In this document: positions 24,776-34,498 of the stretch, piece after piece | How the letters are laid out: the number at the start of each line of letters is the position of its first letter | Position numbering within the stretch: the first letter of the stretch is position 1 | DNA from: Dietzia timorensis | Lineage (GTDB): Bacteria; Actinomycetota; Actinomycetes; Mycobacteriales; Mycobacteriaceae | NCBI RefSeq assembly: GCF_001659785.1 | Contig: NZ_CP015961.1 | Coordinates: 2,852,001-2,916,000 of the forward strand | Direction: 5' to 3' | Length of the DNA stretch: 64,000 bases | Notes under the pieces: generated by a model | Seen by the model: only the letters and a program-made list of their open reading frames with translations | Database searches by the model: none | What the model was told of the DNA's origin: nothing | Program-made: the position numbers and the translations under genes

Positions 24776-26638
24776 TCAGGTGAACAGCCGCAGCACTAGC
24801 GGCCCGAACGTTACCCCTATGCCGACCACCACCGCGAGGCCGATCGACATCCAGTCGTTGCCGCGGCGCAGCACGCGCACGATGGCGACGAGGCCGATGA
24901 TCACCACGATCGCGAGCGCCAGGGCCACCCACTTGAGGTCGCGCCACAGCAGCTCGAATGCGACGAACAGCGCTGCACCGGCGATCGCCGCACCGACGAC
25001 CTGCATCGCGAGGATGGCCCACTGGGCGAAGCCGCTACGCTGCGGCTGATCGTCCCACTGCTCCTCACCGTAGGGGGCGAAGACCTCTTCGTCGTGGCTG
25101 CGGTAGTCGCCGTGGCCGTAGTCGCCGTATCCACCCCGAGCAGCATCCTGGCCCTGCGGATGGCCGGCCTCCCGGCCGCCGTACTCTACGCCCGTCGAGG
25201 ACACGGCGGGCTGGGTGGCGGTGTCGGTGGCGGAGTGGCTATCGCCCGCATCCCCGCGCACCTTCTGGATGACGCCGGTGTTCGCATCCGAGGACCCGCC
25301 GCCGCTCGCGCGAACAGACGGATCGTCGTCGCGGCCGGCCTTGTTCGCCGCGTAGGCGCCGAGCCCGGCGGCGCCGGCAACCCCGGCGCCCGCAGCGGCC
25401 GCGGTCTTGCCGCCGAGCGAGCCGTTGGAGTCGGTCGATCCGTCGGCCGCGTGAGCGCTGTCCTGCTTGGCACCGGCATTGGCCTTGGACTTGTCACCGC
25501 GCTTGAACAGCGAGGTCTTTTCTTTCTTGGGCGCGTCCGCCGGCTTCACCGGGGGCGCACCTGCCGGAGTGCCCGCCGTGGCCGCCGCGCCCGTGGCGGT
25601 TGCCGCGCCTGCGGCAGTCGCACCCGCCCCGGCGCCGGCGGCGCCCTTGCCGTTCGCCGGGTCCTTCGCGCCTGCGCCGGCCAGGCCGTTCTCGTAGCGA
25701 CGCTGGTTCGCGACCGACTCGCGGACAACCTGCTGCGCGCGGGTCGGCGCACCGGCGGTGTTGCCGGCGGCCGCGGCGCCTGCGCCCTGCGGGGCCGAAG
25801 GCGCGCCCTGCTGCTGTGCCTGCGCCTGCTGCGCCTTGGAGTCCTGCTTCGCGGCGCCTGTCTTGTCCCCACCGCGCGTAGACGCGGCCGCGGCGCCCGC
25901 GCCCGCAGCGCCGGCTGCACCGGCCGCTGCGGCGGTGCCTGCTGCAGCCTTGCCCGTACCGGAACCTGATCCGCCGCGTCCCTTGACCGAGGTCTCCGGC
26001 ACCGGGATCGGCCCCGTGGTCGAGCCGTTGCCCGACGGGCGGCCGAACAGGTCGCCCGTGTCCGGCACCTGCGAGCCGGCGGCGGGGCGCTGCTCCGGCT
26101 TCGGCGGCATCGGGGTCTTGTCGGAAGTCTTGGCGCGCTCGGACGTCGTCGTCCGGCGGGCGATGCGCGGCGCAGCGGACTGCTGAGCCTGCTTGTCCGC
26201 GGACTTGGCCGCGGGCTGCGTGGCCTGCTGCTGGGGCGCCGCAGTGCCCTGCTGGGCCTGCGGAGTGCGCTGCTGTCCCTGCGGGCCTTGCGGCGCGGCC
26301 TGCACGCCCTGCGTCGCCTGCTGGCCTTGCGACGCCTGCTGGCCGCCCTGCTGAGCGGACTCGCGCTCCTCGGCCTCCTCGCGGGCACGGCGGCGCGCCG
26401 CGCGACCCGTCAAAGGCTGGCCGTCGGCTCCGACGCGCGGGATGTCGCCCGTCAGATCGGACACGCTCACCCCGCCGCTGTCGGCGCGGCGACGGTGGTG
26501 GTGGCGCTGGGAAGCCTCACCGGTCGAGTCCCCGGAAGCCCCCGAGTCCTCGCCTTGGCTCATGCGCTTAAGCAGCTCGGCTACGGTGATCGACTCTTCC
26601 GAGCCGCCTCCGCGCCGCGACTGTTCGCTAGCTGCCAC
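24776..26638 (-). CDS. Membrane protein with very long disordered N-terminus (Rv0497-like)
   Basis: From a GTG at 26638, preceded by AAAGGGG, the protein has 620 residues. Residues 1-55 contain a short conserved ITVAELLKRMSQGE helix and a HHHRRR cluster; a second short conserved segment is VSVSDLTGDIPRV. Residues ~80-500 are low-complexity sequence of A, G, Q, T and P. The C-terminal 120 residues have three membrane segments (AQWAILAMQVVG..., WVALALAIVVIIGL..., and MSIGLAVVVGIGVTFG). It stands 1 bp after the Ppx gene, as Rv0497 follows Rv0496, but is about twice as long as that protein because of the inserted A/Q/G-rich region. Function is unknown. Confidence 0.78.
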   Translation of the reverse strand: MAASEQSRRGGGSEESITVAELLKRMSQGEDSGASGDSTGEASQRHHHRRRADSGGVSVSDLTGDIPRVGADGQPLTGRAARRRAREEAEERESAQQGGQQASQGQQATQGVQAAPQGPQGQQRTPQAQQGTAAPQQQATQPAAKSADKQAQQSAAPRIARRTTTSERAKTSDKTPMPPKPEQRPAAGSQVPDTGDLFGRPSGNGSTTGPIPVPETSVKGRGGSGSGTGKAAAGTAAAAGAAGAAGAGAAAASTRGGDKTGAAKQDSKAQQAQAQQQGAPSAPQGAGAAAAGNTAGAPTRAQQVVRESVANQRRYENGLAGAGAKDPANGKGAAGAGAGATAAGAATATGAAATAGTPAGAPPVKPADAPKKEKTSLFKRGDKSKANAGAKQDSAHAADGSTDSNGSLGGKTAAAAGAGVAGAAGLGAYAANKAGRDDDPSVRASGGGSSDANTGVIQKVRGDAGDSHSATDTATQPAVSSTGVEYGGREAGHPQGQDAARGGYGDYGHGDYRSHDEEVFAPYGEEQWDDQPQRSGFAQWAILAMQVVGAAIAGAALFVAFELLWRDLKWVALALAIVVIIGLVAIVRVLRRGNDWMSIGLAVVVGIGVTFGPLVLRLFT

Positions 26639-26639
26639 G

Positions 26640-27587
26640 TCAGCTCCCCTTTCCATCACGACCGGCGTGATGATCCAGTCGTTGCAGGATCAGACCCTCG
26701 CGAAGGGCCCACGGACAAATCTTTACCGACTCTAACCCTAAAGCCCTCATGGAGGCCTCCGCGACTAGTGCCCCCGCTACGACTTGATACGACCGGTCGG
26801 AACTAATCCCCTCCAGTTCAGCACGATCGGACGCCGTCATCCGGGATATAAACGCAATTACCTGACGTAAACCTGCCGCCGTGAGCACCCTTTCGGCCCT
26901 CGGGCCCGCCGAAGCGGGCGCCGCGCCGGTCAATCGGGCGAGCATACGGAAGGTTTTCGACGTCGCGCACGCGAGATCGGGCTCGCCGAGGCTGCGGATC
27001 TCCTTCGCCGGTGCCTCGAGCTCGGCGTCGATGAAATCTCGCAGCGCATTGATGCGTTTACGCTCCGGCGGATCGGAATTGAACCAGTCGTGGGTCAGCC
27101 TGCCGGCGCCGAGCGGGAGCGAGAACGCCTTGTCCGGGTTCTCGTCCGGCCCCGACGTCAACTCCAAAGAGCCGCCGCCGATATCGAGGTTGACGATCGA
27201 CCCCGCCGACCAGCCGTACCAGCGGCGCGCAGCGAGGAATGTCATCCGGGCCTCGTCGACACCGGAGAGCACCTCGAGGCGCACGCCGGTGGAATCCTCC
27301 ACCGCATCGAGCACGTCGTCGGAATTCTTGGCATCACGAACCGCGGAGGTGGCGAAAGCCATGACCTCCTCGCAGTGCGTCGCCTGCGCGATCTCGGAGG
27401 CCTCCTTCACCGCATCGCTGAGCTTCTTGATCCCCTCTTTGCTGATGCGATCGTGCTTGTCCAGATACTGGATAAGCCGCACAGCGGTCTTGGAATCGCT
27501 CATCGGTGTGGGGTGGCCGCCCGCATGCGCGTCGACCACGACCATGTGCACCGTATTGCTACCGACGTCTAGGACACCCAATCTCAC
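26640..27587 (-). CDS. Exopolyphosphatase / Ppx-GppA family phosphatase
   Basis: The 315-residue protein has the ASKHA fold of the Ppx/GppA family, with [19 protein letters not shown] at the N-terminus, [11 protein letters not shown] near 100, and the second phosphate-binding loop [14 protein letters not shown]. It is single-domain, like Rv0496, which acts on short-chain polyphosphate; ppGpp-related activity is an alternative in the wider family. The GTG at 27587 fits the start of the domain. It is 1 bp from the next gene. The neighbouring senX3-regX3 phosphate-response pair fits a phosphate role. Confidence 0.88.
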   Translation of the reverse strand: MRLGVLDVGSNTVHMVVVDAHAGGHPTPMSDSKTAVRLIQYLDKHDRISKEGIKKLSDAVKEASEIAQATHCEEVMAFATSAVRDAKNSDDVLDAVEDSTGVRLEVLSGVDEARMTFLAARRWYGWSAGSIVNLDIGGGSLELTSGPDENPDKAFSLPLGAGRLTHDWFNSDPPERKRINALRDFIDAELEAPAKEIRSLGEPDLACATSKTFRMLARLTGAAPASAGPRAERVLTAAGLRQVIAFISRMTASDRAELEGISSDRSYQVVAGALVAEASMRALGLESVKICPWALREGLILQRLDHHAGRDGKGS

Positions 27588-27621
27588 CCCTACACCGTAT
27601 AACGGGCTACCGTTGCAAGGC

Positions 27622-28521
27622 GTGAGCAGTAGAACCAAAGGCGCATCGAGGCGCCCGTCGGACACCTTGTATTCCCGGTCCGGCACCGCGCGCGAGCCCG
27701 AGCCGGAGGTCGCGCTGGACTTCCCTCGCGAATGGTTCACTTTCGACCATCCAGGCGAGGAGGACCACGTCATCTCCGCGGACATGACGTGGCTACTTTC
27801 GTCGTGGAGCTGCGTGTTCGGCACGCCCTCGTGCCACGGGATCACCGCGGATCAGCCGGATTCGGGCTGCTGCACGCACGGCGCTTTCCTCACTGATGAC
27901 GAAGACCGCCAGCGCCTGGCCGCCAACGTAGCGCTGCTGGCTCCGGACGAGTGGCAGCACGAGAGCGATGCGCTTGCCGACGCGAAATCGCGTAGTGCGA
28001 CGTCATTGGACAAGGGAATCGAGCCGTGGCTCGAGGAGGACGAACTCGACGACGAACCCGCGTTGCGGACGCGGCGTTGGAACGGCCGCTGCGTCTTTTT
28101 CAATGACGTCGGATGGCCGGCGGGCTCCGGGTGCGCGCTGCACCACATGGCCCTTCGCCTGGGGCGCACGCTGCCCGAATCCAAGCCGGAGGTGTGCTGG
28201 CAGCTGCCGATCCGGCGGACCCAGGAATGGGAGACGCGCGCCGACGACGTGGAGGTCCTACACACGCGAATCGCCGAATACGACCGGCGCGGCTGGGGGC
28301 CTGGCGGGCTCGACCTCGACTGGTACTGCACGGGCTCGCCCGAAGCGCACGTGGGCGCGGAGCCGGTGTTCGAATCGCTCGCCGACGAACTGCGCGAGCT
28401 CATCGGGCCCGAGGCCTACGAGGTGCTCGCCGAGGCCTGCCAGCGGCGCCGGCAGCTCGGGCTCATCGCGGTGCACCCGGCGACGACGCGCGCCGAGGAG
28501 CTCGCCGAGCGCGAGAAATAG
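27622..28521 (+). CDS. Conserved cysteine-rich protein (Rv0495c-like)
   Basis: The 299-residue product is the counterpart of Rv0495c and sits between ppx and regX3 in the same place. It has a cluster [10 protein letters not shown] with GCC at residues 64, 71, 83 and 84, and further single cysteines at [24 protein letters not shown] and [10 protein letters not shown] spaced cysteine cluster of this kind suggests a metal or iron-sulphur site, similar to the YkgJ-type zinc/iron-chelating proteins, but this is inference. The GTG at 27622 was chosen because it gives the length of the M. tuberculosis protein; the much longer open frame upstream is antisense to ppx. Confidence 0.78.
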   Translation: MSSRTKGASRRPSDTLYSRSGTAREPEPEVALDFPREWFTFDHPGEEDHVISADMTWLLSSWSCVFGTPSCHGITADQPDSGCCTHGAFLTDDEDRQRLAANVALLAPDEWQHESDALADAKSRSATSLDKGIEPWLEEDELDDEPALRTRRWNGRCVFFNDVGWPAGSGCALHHMALRLGRTLPESKPEVCWQLPIRRTQEWETRADDVEVLHTRIAEYDRRGWGPGGLDLDWYCTGSPEAHVGAEPVFESLADELRELIGPEAYEVLAEACQRRRQLGLIAVHPATTRAEELAEREK

Positions 28522-28561
28522 GACCCGGCGCAGACGCGCCGCCGAGTGTGTGGCCGCCGGG

Positions 28562-29266
28562 CTAGCCCGCGGCGGCGCCGTCAAACTTGTATCCGAGTCC
28601 GCGCACGGTGATGATGTGCTGCGGGCTGCCCGGATCGGGCTCGAGCTTCGAGCGCAGGCGCTTGACGTGCACGTCGAGGGTCTTGGTGTCGCCGACGTAG
28701 TCCGAGCCCCACACGCGGTCGATGAGCTGACCGCGGGTGAGCACACGGCCGGAATTTCGCAGCAGGTACTCGAGAAGGTCGAACTCCTTGAGCGGCAGCG
28801 TGATCGTGTCGCCGTGCACCTCGACGGTGTGGCGCTCGATATCCATGCGCACGGGACCGGACTGGAGCACCGAGGAATCGTCGATGGCCTCCTCGGGCTC
28901 CTCGCCGTTGCCGCGGCGCAGGACGGCGCGAATCCGGGCGATGAGCTCGCGTGCCGAGTACGGCTTGGTCACGTAGTCGTCGGCGCCGAGCTCGAGACCG
29001 ACGACCTTGTCGATCTCGCTATCGCGGGCAGTGACCATGATGACGGGGACCGACGACACCGCGCGCAGCCGCTTGCACACGTCCGTCCCGCTCATCCCGG
29101 GAAGCATGAGGTCGAGCAGGACGATGTCCGCGCCCTGCGCCTCGAAATCGCGCAAGGCGCTCGGCCCGTCGGCTGCGACTGTGGCCTCGAAGCCCTCCTT
29201 GCGCAGCAAGAACGCCAAAGGGTCGGCGAGTGATTCCTCGTCCTCGACGATGAGTACTCGTGTCAC
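28562..29266 (-). CDS. regX3: OmpR/PhoB-family response regulator RegX3
   Basis: The 234-residue protein has a receiver domain (VLIVEDEESLADPLAF, phospho-acceptor D52 in LLDLMLPGMSG, K in DDYVTKPYSAREL) and a C-terminal winged helix ending in LEPDPGSPQHIITVRGLGYKF. It is RegX3, which with SenX3 responds to phosphate limitation in mycobacteria and their relatives. The GTG start overlaps the senX3 stop (GTGA), so they are coupled. The gene is next to ppx, gpmA and mshA as in M. tuberculosis. Confidence 0.95.
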   Translation of the reverse strand: MTRVLIVEDEESLADPLAFLLRKEGFEATVAADGPSALRDFEAQGADIVLLDLMLPGMSGTDVCKRLRAVSSVPVIMVTARDSEIDKVVGLELGADDYVTKPYSARELIARIRAVLRRGNGEEPEEAIDDSSVLQSGPVRMDIERHTVEVHGDTITLPLKEFDLLEYLLRNSGRVLTRGQLIDRVWGSDYVGDTKTLDVHVKRLRSKLEPDPGSPQHIITVRGLGYKFDGAAAG

Positions 29267-30495
29267 TTAGCTTTTTCCTTTCCTGGGCCGACCCCGGTGT
29301 TGTGCGTGCCTGCGGAATCGCCGGTGCGATCCGGGGTCGGAGCTTCCGCCGCGGCAACCCGCGGAAGTTCGATGGTGAAGGTCGAGCCCATTTCGGGCCT
29401 GCTCCACAGGTGGACGACGCCGTTGTGGTTCTGCACGACGTGCTTGACGATCGCCAGCCCGAGGCCCGTCCCGCCGGTCGCGCGCGAGCGCGCCTTGTCG
29501 ACTCGGAAGAACCGCTCGAACACACGTCCCTGATTCTCGGGGGCGATGCCGATGCCGTGATCGGTGACGCGGATGCGGACGGTGCGATCGTCGCTGGCGC
29601 GGCTGACGACGACCGGGGTGCCGGCGGGCGAATAATTGATCGCATTGGAGATGAGGTTCGACACCGCCGTTACCAACAGGGTCCTGTCGCCCATGACCTC
29701 CAGGCCGGACCGGTCGTCCGACGTCAGAGATATGTCCGACGATTCGGCCATGGAAATCGAGCGCCGCATGGCCTCGTCGACGACCTCGTCGACCGAGACC
29801 GGCGAGAGATCGCGCAGCTTCTCCGCGCCCTGTAGGCGGGACAGCTCGATGAGCTCGGTGACCATGGAGCCGAGCCGCTGCGATTCGTCGCGCACCCGCG
29901 AGCCGAAATACTGCACCGATTCGGGGTCGTCGCTCGATTCGAGGAGGGCCTCGGCGAGGACGCTCATCGCGCCGACGGGCGTCTTGAGCTCGTGGGAGAC
30001 GTTGGCCACGAAGTCGCGGCGCGCGGACTCCATGCGGCGCTGCTCCGAATCGTCGTTCGCGTACACGACGACGAACTTGTTGTCCTCCTCGCGCAGGAAC
30101 ACCGTGTGCCCCGACACCGACGGGATCCGGTGCCCCGCCCGCGAATGCCCCGGCAGGTGGAAGTGCGCCTCGGCGCCATTGCGGAAGGTCTCGAGCACCG
30201 TCCCCCACACCTCTTCGGTGACGCGATGTCCGGTGACGATCCCGAGCTCCTCGGCGCGATCGTTGGAGATGATGAGGTCCTCGAAGCGGTCGACCACGGC
30301 GAGCGCGAGCGGCGACTGCTGCATCGCGTTATAGAGCACATCCGCCTTGCTCAGCACGCCATCCGTGCGGGTGGACGACCGCCCGCCGCGCGTCCCGGAC
30401 ATGCCCTGCCCGCGCCGCACCCCGATTTCGGAGCCGACGAAGAAGGCAGCGACCGCGCCGGCGGCGATCAGGCCTATCGCAACGTATACGTCCAC
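29263..30495 (-). CDS. senX3: Sensor histidine kinase SenX3
   Basis: From the GTG at 30495 the protein has 410 residues, the length of M. tuberculosis SenX3. One N-terminal membrane segment (VAIGLIAAGAVAAFFVGSEIG) is followed by a PAS-like domain (residues ~55-155), the phospho-accepting histidine in FVANVSHELKTPVG (about 168), and an HATPase domain with NLISNAINYSPAGTP, DHGIGIAPENQGRVFERFF and GGTGLGLAIVKHVVQ. The C-terminal 25 residues are disordered. Its partner RegX3 follows with a 4-bp overlap. Confidence 0.95.
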   Translation of the reverse strand: MDVYVAIGLIAAGAVAAFFVGSEIGVRRGQGMSGTRGGRSSTRTDGVLSKADVLYNAMQQSPLALAVVDRFEDLIISNDRAEELGIVTGHRVTEEVWGTVLETFRNGAEAHFHLPGHSRAGHRIPSVSGHTVFLREEDNKFVVVYANDDSEQRRMESARRDFVANVSHELKTPVGAMSVLAEALLESSDDPESVQYFGSRVRDESQRLGSMVTELIELSRLQGAEKLRDLSPVSVDEVVDEAMRRSISMAESSDISLTSDDRSGLEVMGDRTLLVTAVSNLISNAINYSPAGTPVVVSRASDDRTVRIRVTDHGIGIAPENQGRVFERFFRVDKARSRATGGTGLGLAIVKHVVQNHNGVVHLWSRPEMGSTFTIELPRVAAAEAPTPDRTGDSAGTHNTGVGPGKEKAK

Positions 30496-30637
30496 GGTGT
30501 CCCAATCTACAACCAGGCAATCGCAGAACAAACGCGAGCTACGTCCGTTAACCGGGCGACTTATCCCGATCCACCGAACGTTTACCGGCCGTTCATTCTT
30601 CCTTTCGCCGACGCGCTCACGCGCCTACCCTGGGGGC

Positions 30638-31327
30638 ATGGCTGACATCTTCCGCAATGCGTCACTGACCCCGTCCAAGCCCGAGGCGGTCGCGCGCTAC
30701 ATCCAGCGCCGCTGGCCCGACTCCGGCGCCACCGCCGAGAACATCACGCTCGTCGCCTCCTACCGATTCGACGACCCCGCGGGCGAGGTGGGCACGGAAG
30801 TACACATCGCCCATGACGCCGGAGGCCGCACCCTCCAGGTCCCCCTCACCTACCGCGGTGCTCCGCAACCAGGGATGGAGGGCACCGGGCTCGACGGCGA
30901 GGGCGGCGCCGAGCTGCTCACCTTGGAACACTCCGAACTCGGGACGCGCTGGGTCTACGATGGCCTCACCGACCGAGTGTTCGTGTCCGCGCTGGTGGAG
31001 GCCATTTCGTCGGGCTCCGGCGGGGCGCGCTACATCGACGCCGACACGGGCGAGGAGTTCACCTCCGGCCGAGCCGAGGTCCGCGGGACCGGCACCTCCT
31101 CCGCGGTGGCGATCCCCGAGAGCCTGCCCGCGCCGATGCCCGCCGAGACCTCGGCGACCCTACACCTGGGCGAGGCGACGCTCGTGTTCAACTCGGTGCT
31201 CGACACCGATTTCCCGGCCGCGGACTCCGGGTCCTCGACCGACTCGGCGGCGAGCACTCCCGGCCTGCTGCTCGGCTCCTGGCCCGGGCAGGACGCGGAG
31301 GTGCTGCTCGCGTCTATCGCGGACTGA
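30638..31327 (+). CDS. Protein with maltokinase N-terminal cap-like domain
   Basis: The 229-residue product contains the segment VPLTYRGAPQPG followed by LTLEHSELGTRWVYDGLTDRVFVSALVEAI. This combination is typical of actinobacterial proteins with the Mak N-cap domain, found at the N-terminus of maltokinase and in stand-alone proteins of unknown role. There is no kinase domain. The ATG follows a GGGGG run. It diverges from senX3 with 142 bp between them, and a 77-bp palindromic repeat follows its stop. Confidence 0.7.
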   Translation: MADIFRNASLTPSKPEAVARYIQRRWPDSGATAENITLVASYRFDDPAGEVGTEVHIAHDAGGRTLQVPLTYRGAPQPGMEGTGLDGEGGAELLTLEHSELGTRWVYDGLTDRVFVSALVEAISSGSGGARYIDADTGEEFTSGRAEVRGTGTSSAVAIPESLPAPMPAETSATLHLGEATLVFNSVLDTDFPAADSGSSTDSAASTPGLLLGSWPGQDAEVLLASIAD

Positions 31328-31355
31328 GTCCGGTGGCGGCCGGTGCCACAGACGA

Positions 31356-31432
31356 CTGGACGCCACTTTGTGTCGATAAACGCCGTGTAGGGAACTCAAT
31401 TCGGGCGTTTATCGATACAAAGTGGCGTCCAG
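31356..31432. repeat. 77-bp palindromic intergenic repeat, family A copy 2
   Basis: It begins CTGGACGCCACTTTGTG and ends ATACAAAGTGGCGTCCAG. The inverted-repeat arms are almost perfect (about 29 bp) around a loop of about 19 nt. It has exactly the length of the copy at 9951-10027 and matches that copy best in reverse orientation, including AGGGA and TCGG in the loop. It fills most of the 141 bp between two convergent genes, where it could also serve as a bidirectional terminator. Confidence 0.88.
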
Positions 31433-31468
31433 ACGAATTCAGCCGAGAATCAACGCGGCCGCAGTAAC

Positions 31469-32215
31469 CTACTTGCCGCCCTGGTTCGCCACGGCAGCGG
31501 CACCGGCGGCGGCGGCCTCCGGGTCCAGGTAGGTCCCGCCGGGGTTCGCCACCTCCCCGGACTCGGAGAACTCGTACACCAGCGGAATCCCGGTCGGAAT
31601 ATTCAATTCCGAGATCGCCTCGTCGGAGATGCCGTCGAGATGCTTCACCAGCGCGCGCAGCGAATTGCCGTGAGCCGCGACGAGAACGGTCTTGCCCGCC
31701 GTCAGCAAGGGTAGGATCTCCGCCTCGTAGTACGGGATAAAGCGCTTGACTACATCGAGCAGGCACTCGGTGAGCGGCACCTCGTCCAGGTCGGCGTAAC
31801 GCGCCTCACCGACCTGCGAGTACTTATCGTCCGCAGCGATCTCCGGCGGCGGGGTGTCGTACGAGCGGCGCCACAGCATGAACTGCTCGTCGCCGAACTC
31901 TTCCTTGATCTCCGCCTTGTTGAGCCCCTGCAGCTTGCCATAGTGGCGCTCGTTGAGGCGCCAATCGCGCACGACCGGGATCCAGTGCCGATCGGCCGCG
32001 TCGAGCGCGATGTTCGCGGTCGTGATCGCGCGGCGCAGCAGCGACGTGTACAGCACGTCCGGCAGCACGCCGGCCTCGGCGAGCAGCTGCCCACCGCGCA
32101 CGGCCTCCTCGCGTCCCTGCGGGGTCAGGTCCACATCCACCCAGCCGGTGAACTGGTTCGACGCATTCCATTCACTCTGTCCGTGCCGCAACAGCACCAG
32201 TTTTCCAAAAGCCAT
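31469..32215 (-). CDS. gpmA: 2,3-bisphosphoglycerate-dependent phosphoglycerate mutase
   Basis: The 248-residue glycolytic enzyme has the phosphohistidine motif [12 protein letters not shown] (H11), the [13 protein letters not shown] region, [27 protein letters not shown] with the general acid, and the second histidine in [17 protein letters not shown]. It ends in a [17 protein letters not shown] tail very like the mycobacterial enzyme. An ATG six codons upstream is possible, but the chosen start gives the usual length. It is part of the conserved mshA-ybjN-gpmA-senX3 order. Confidence 0.95.
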   Translation of the reverse strand: MAFGKLVLLRHGQSEWNASNQFTGWVDVDLTPQGREEAVRGGQLLAEAGVLPDVLYTSLLRRAITTANIALDAADRHWIPVVRDWRLNERHYGKLQGLNKAEIKEEFGDEQFMLWRRSYDTPPPEIAADDKYSQVGEARYADLDEVPLTECLLDVVKRFIPYYEAEILPLLTAGKTVLVAAHGNSLRALVKHLDGISDEAISELNIPTGIPLVYEFSESGEVANPGGTYLDPEAAAAGAAAVANQGGK

Positions 32216-32273
32216 GCGCCCATTATTACCCATTGCGCGCACGGCGCCCGGCGAACCCCGCAACAACCTTCGC

Positions 32274-33011
32274 CTATGACGTCGGAGCTGCCGAGCCCCC
32301 ATCGCCGCCGGAGCCCTCGCCGCCGGAGCCCTCGCCGGCCTCCGCCGCCTTCGCATCCGCATCTGCGGCCGCACGATCGGCCGGCGTCTCCCCCGGCAGC
32401 AGCTTGCCGCTCGCATTCTCTTCGGGCATCCCGTCGACGCCGGGCTGTTCGAGGTCCGAGGTCAGGTGCCGGAAGGCGTAGAGGTTCACCAGCGGCTCGC
32501 CATTCTTCACCCGCCACGACCACTCGCGTCGAATCGAGGTGTGGAACCCGATCTCCAGCAACTTGTTGAAGTCGAAGTCCGCGGTCTCGAGGATCGAGCC
32601 GAGCACACGGTCGAGTTCGTCGTCGCTGACCGCGGCCGCCGGAATCCACCCGACGAGGTAGATATCACCGGTGTTGTCGATCGTGTAAGCCACCGAGTAA
32701 AGGTGCTGGTTTCGCCGCAGGAGGTAGTCGTAAATCTTGAGGAAATCCTCGTCCGGCTTGCGGCAGATAAACGACTCGATGCGCACCGTGTCCTGGCGAA
32801 CATGCAGGTGGACGGCGGTCTTCAGCCGCTTTTCGCCCGGCAGGTTGACGACGAAGGTCCGCCCATCGAGCAGATGCGATTCGATCTCGCGGTCGACCAG
32901 AAACGCCTCGATCGTGCGCAGCACCTCGGCGTTCGGCGCGCCCTTGCCCTCGGCGGCTCCGGCAGCATCGGCTCCGGCAGCATCAGGTCCAGCAGAGTCG
33001 GTCATCGTCAT
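32274..33011 (-). CDS. YbjN-domain protein (Rv0487-like)
   Basis: The 245-residue protein has a YbjN/type III secretion chaperone-like domain at about 30-190 ([42 protein letters not shown]) and disordered, alanine- and glycine-rich ends. It corresponds to the gene between mshA and gpmA in M. tuberculosis and C. glutamicum. Its ATG overlaps the mshA stop (ATGA). The function is not established. The stop codon overlaps a copy of the word ATGACGTCGGA at 32276. Confidence 0.85.
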   Translation of the reverse strand: MTMTDSAGPDAAGADAAGAAEGKGAPNAEVLRTIEAFLVDREIESHLLDGRTFVVNLPGEKRLKTAVHLHVRQDTVRIESFICRKPDEDFLKIYDYLLRRNQHLYSVAYTIDNTGDIYLVGWIPAAAVSDDELDRVLGSILETADFDFNKLLEIGFHTSIRREWSWRVKNGEPLVNLYAFRHLTSDLEQPGVDGMPEENASGKLLPGETPADRAAADADAKAAEAGEGSGGEGSGGDGGSAAPTS

Positions 33012-34498
33012 TCCTCCTTCGCCGGCGCGACAGCACCGGATTCGTCGCCATCAACACCCGCCGAGCCGGCGCCCTCGTCCGCCCGGCGCTTCCGGTACTC
33101 GGCCATCGCCGCCGCGTACGTCGCGACGAGGTCCTCGGCGGTAGAAGTCCAGCAGAAGCCGCGGGCGCGTTCGGGGGCGCGCAGCGACATCGCGATCCGC
33201 CGCGCGTCCGCGTCGAGCAGCGCCCGAAGCTCGCGCCCCCACACCGCGACGTCATGCCCGTCGATGAGCACGCCGGTCTCTCCGTCGGCCACGGCAATCG
33301 ACAGCCCGCCCACGTTCGCCGCGACCACCGGCGTCCCGCACGCCTGCGCTTCGAGCGCGACGAGCCCGAACGACTCCGAGTACGAGGGCACAGCGACGAC
33401 GTCGGCCGCCCGGTACACCTCGACGAGGTCCTGGGGCGGGCGCGGCGGTAGGAACGTCACGAGGTGCGCGACGCCCAGTTCGCGGGCGAGCGAATGCAGA
33501 TCCATCGCGCCGATCCCGTTGCCCGAATACCCGCCGACGATCACCAGCCGGTAGGGCGTGATGTGGCTGCGCACGAGCTGGCCCCCGCCGTCCTGGTCGG
33601 GCTCGGCATCTCCGGCGTCATCCAGCGAATCCTTGACGAGCGCGGCGAACGCGCGCAGCAGCACGTCCGGGGCCTTGAGCGGTTGGATGCGCCCGACGAA
33701 AGCGACGACCTTCGCGCCGTGCGGCAGGCCGAGGCGGCGCCGCGCATGTTCGGTGCCACGCGGGTCGCCGGGCGAATAACACGCCAGGTCGGCGCCGGGA
33801 ACGATGACGTCGACGCGGCTCGGCGAGGCATCGTAGAAGCGGACGAGATCGTCGCGCTCGCGCTCGGTGTTGACCACCGTGCGGTCGGTATTATCGACGA
33901 CATACTGCTCGCCGAGGCGGCGGTAGTCCGGCTCCGGCTCGTCCCCGGCGGCGAGGAACGTGTTCTTGACGGCGGCCAGCGTGTGCGCGGTGTGGATAAG
34001 CGGAATGTCCCACACCTGCGCGAGCACGGTCGCGGCCTGGCCCGAGAGCCAATAGTGCGAGTGCACCACGTCGAAACGCGTCCCATCGGCGGCGACCTGC
34101 CGCAGGACCTCGGAGATGAACGGCGCCATCTGCACCGGCAATTCCTGGCGCCCGAGCGCCTCGAGCGGCCCCGCGGTGATGTGATGCAGGCGCACCCCGT
34201 CGCCGATCTGCACGACGGGCTCCTGGGTGGCCGACGTCGCACGCGTGAACACCTCGACCTCTACACCTGTAGCGGCAAGCGAGCGCGCGGTGTTGAGGAC
34301 ATAGACGTTGAGCCCGCCCGCGTCGCCCACTCCTGGCTGCGACAGCGGCGAGGTGTGGAAGCTGATGACCGCGACGCGCCTCGGCAACGGGCCGGACGGG
34401 CGCGTCTGGGCGGCCGAGGCGGAGGGGCCCTGCCCGCTCTGCCCGCCCGGCTCGTCCGGTCCGCCCGTGGCGCTGCGAATATCGGTGACTACCTGCAT
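33008..34498 (-). CDS. mshA: D-inositol-3-phosphate glycosyltransferase (mycothiol synthesis)
   Basis: This 496-residue GT-B, family 4 glycosyltransferase transfers GlcNAc to 1-L-myo-inositol-1-phosphate, the first step of mycothiol synthesis. It shows RRVAVISFHTSPLSQPGVGDAGGLNVYV near 45, DVVHSHYWLSGQAA, HTAHTLAAVKN, the donor-site VAFVGRIQPLKAPDVLL and the SYSESFGLVALEAQACGTPVVA signature. An insertion of about 20 residues (LDDAGDAEPDQDGGG) after the latter part of the Rossmann domain is unusual and holds a copy of the dispersed word. The ATG at 34498 gives the family length. Mycothiol is the expected cofactor for the arsenate reductase at 44058. Confidence 0.95.
   Translation of the reverse strand: MQVVTDIRSATGGPDEPGGQSGQGPSASAAQTRPSGPLPRRVAVISFHTSPLSQPGVGDAGGLNVYVLNTARSLAATGVEVEVFTRATSATQEPVVQIGDGVRLHHITAGPLEALGRQELPVQMAPFISEVLRQVAADGTRFDVVHSHYWLSGQAATVLAQVWDIPLIHTAHTLAAVKNTFLAAGDEPEPDYRRLGEQYVVDNTDRTVVNTERERDDLVRFYDASPSRVDVIVPGADLACYSPGDPRGTEHARRRLGLPHGAKVVAFVGRIQPLKAPDVLLRAFAALVKDSLDDAGDAEPDQDGGGQLVRSHITPYRLVIVGGYSGNGIGAMDLHSLARELGVAHLVTFLPPRPPQDLVEVYRAADVVAVPSYSESFGLVALEAQACGTPVVAANVGGLSIAVADGETGVLIDGHDVAVWGRELRALLDADARRIAMSLRAPERARGFCWTSTAEDLVATYAAAMAEYRKRRADEGAGSAGVDGDESGAVAPAKEE

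Noticed and set aside
26881-27621. Upstream extension of the Rv0495c-like gene
   Set aside because: It runs antisense through ppx; the GTG at 27622 gives the expected protein length.
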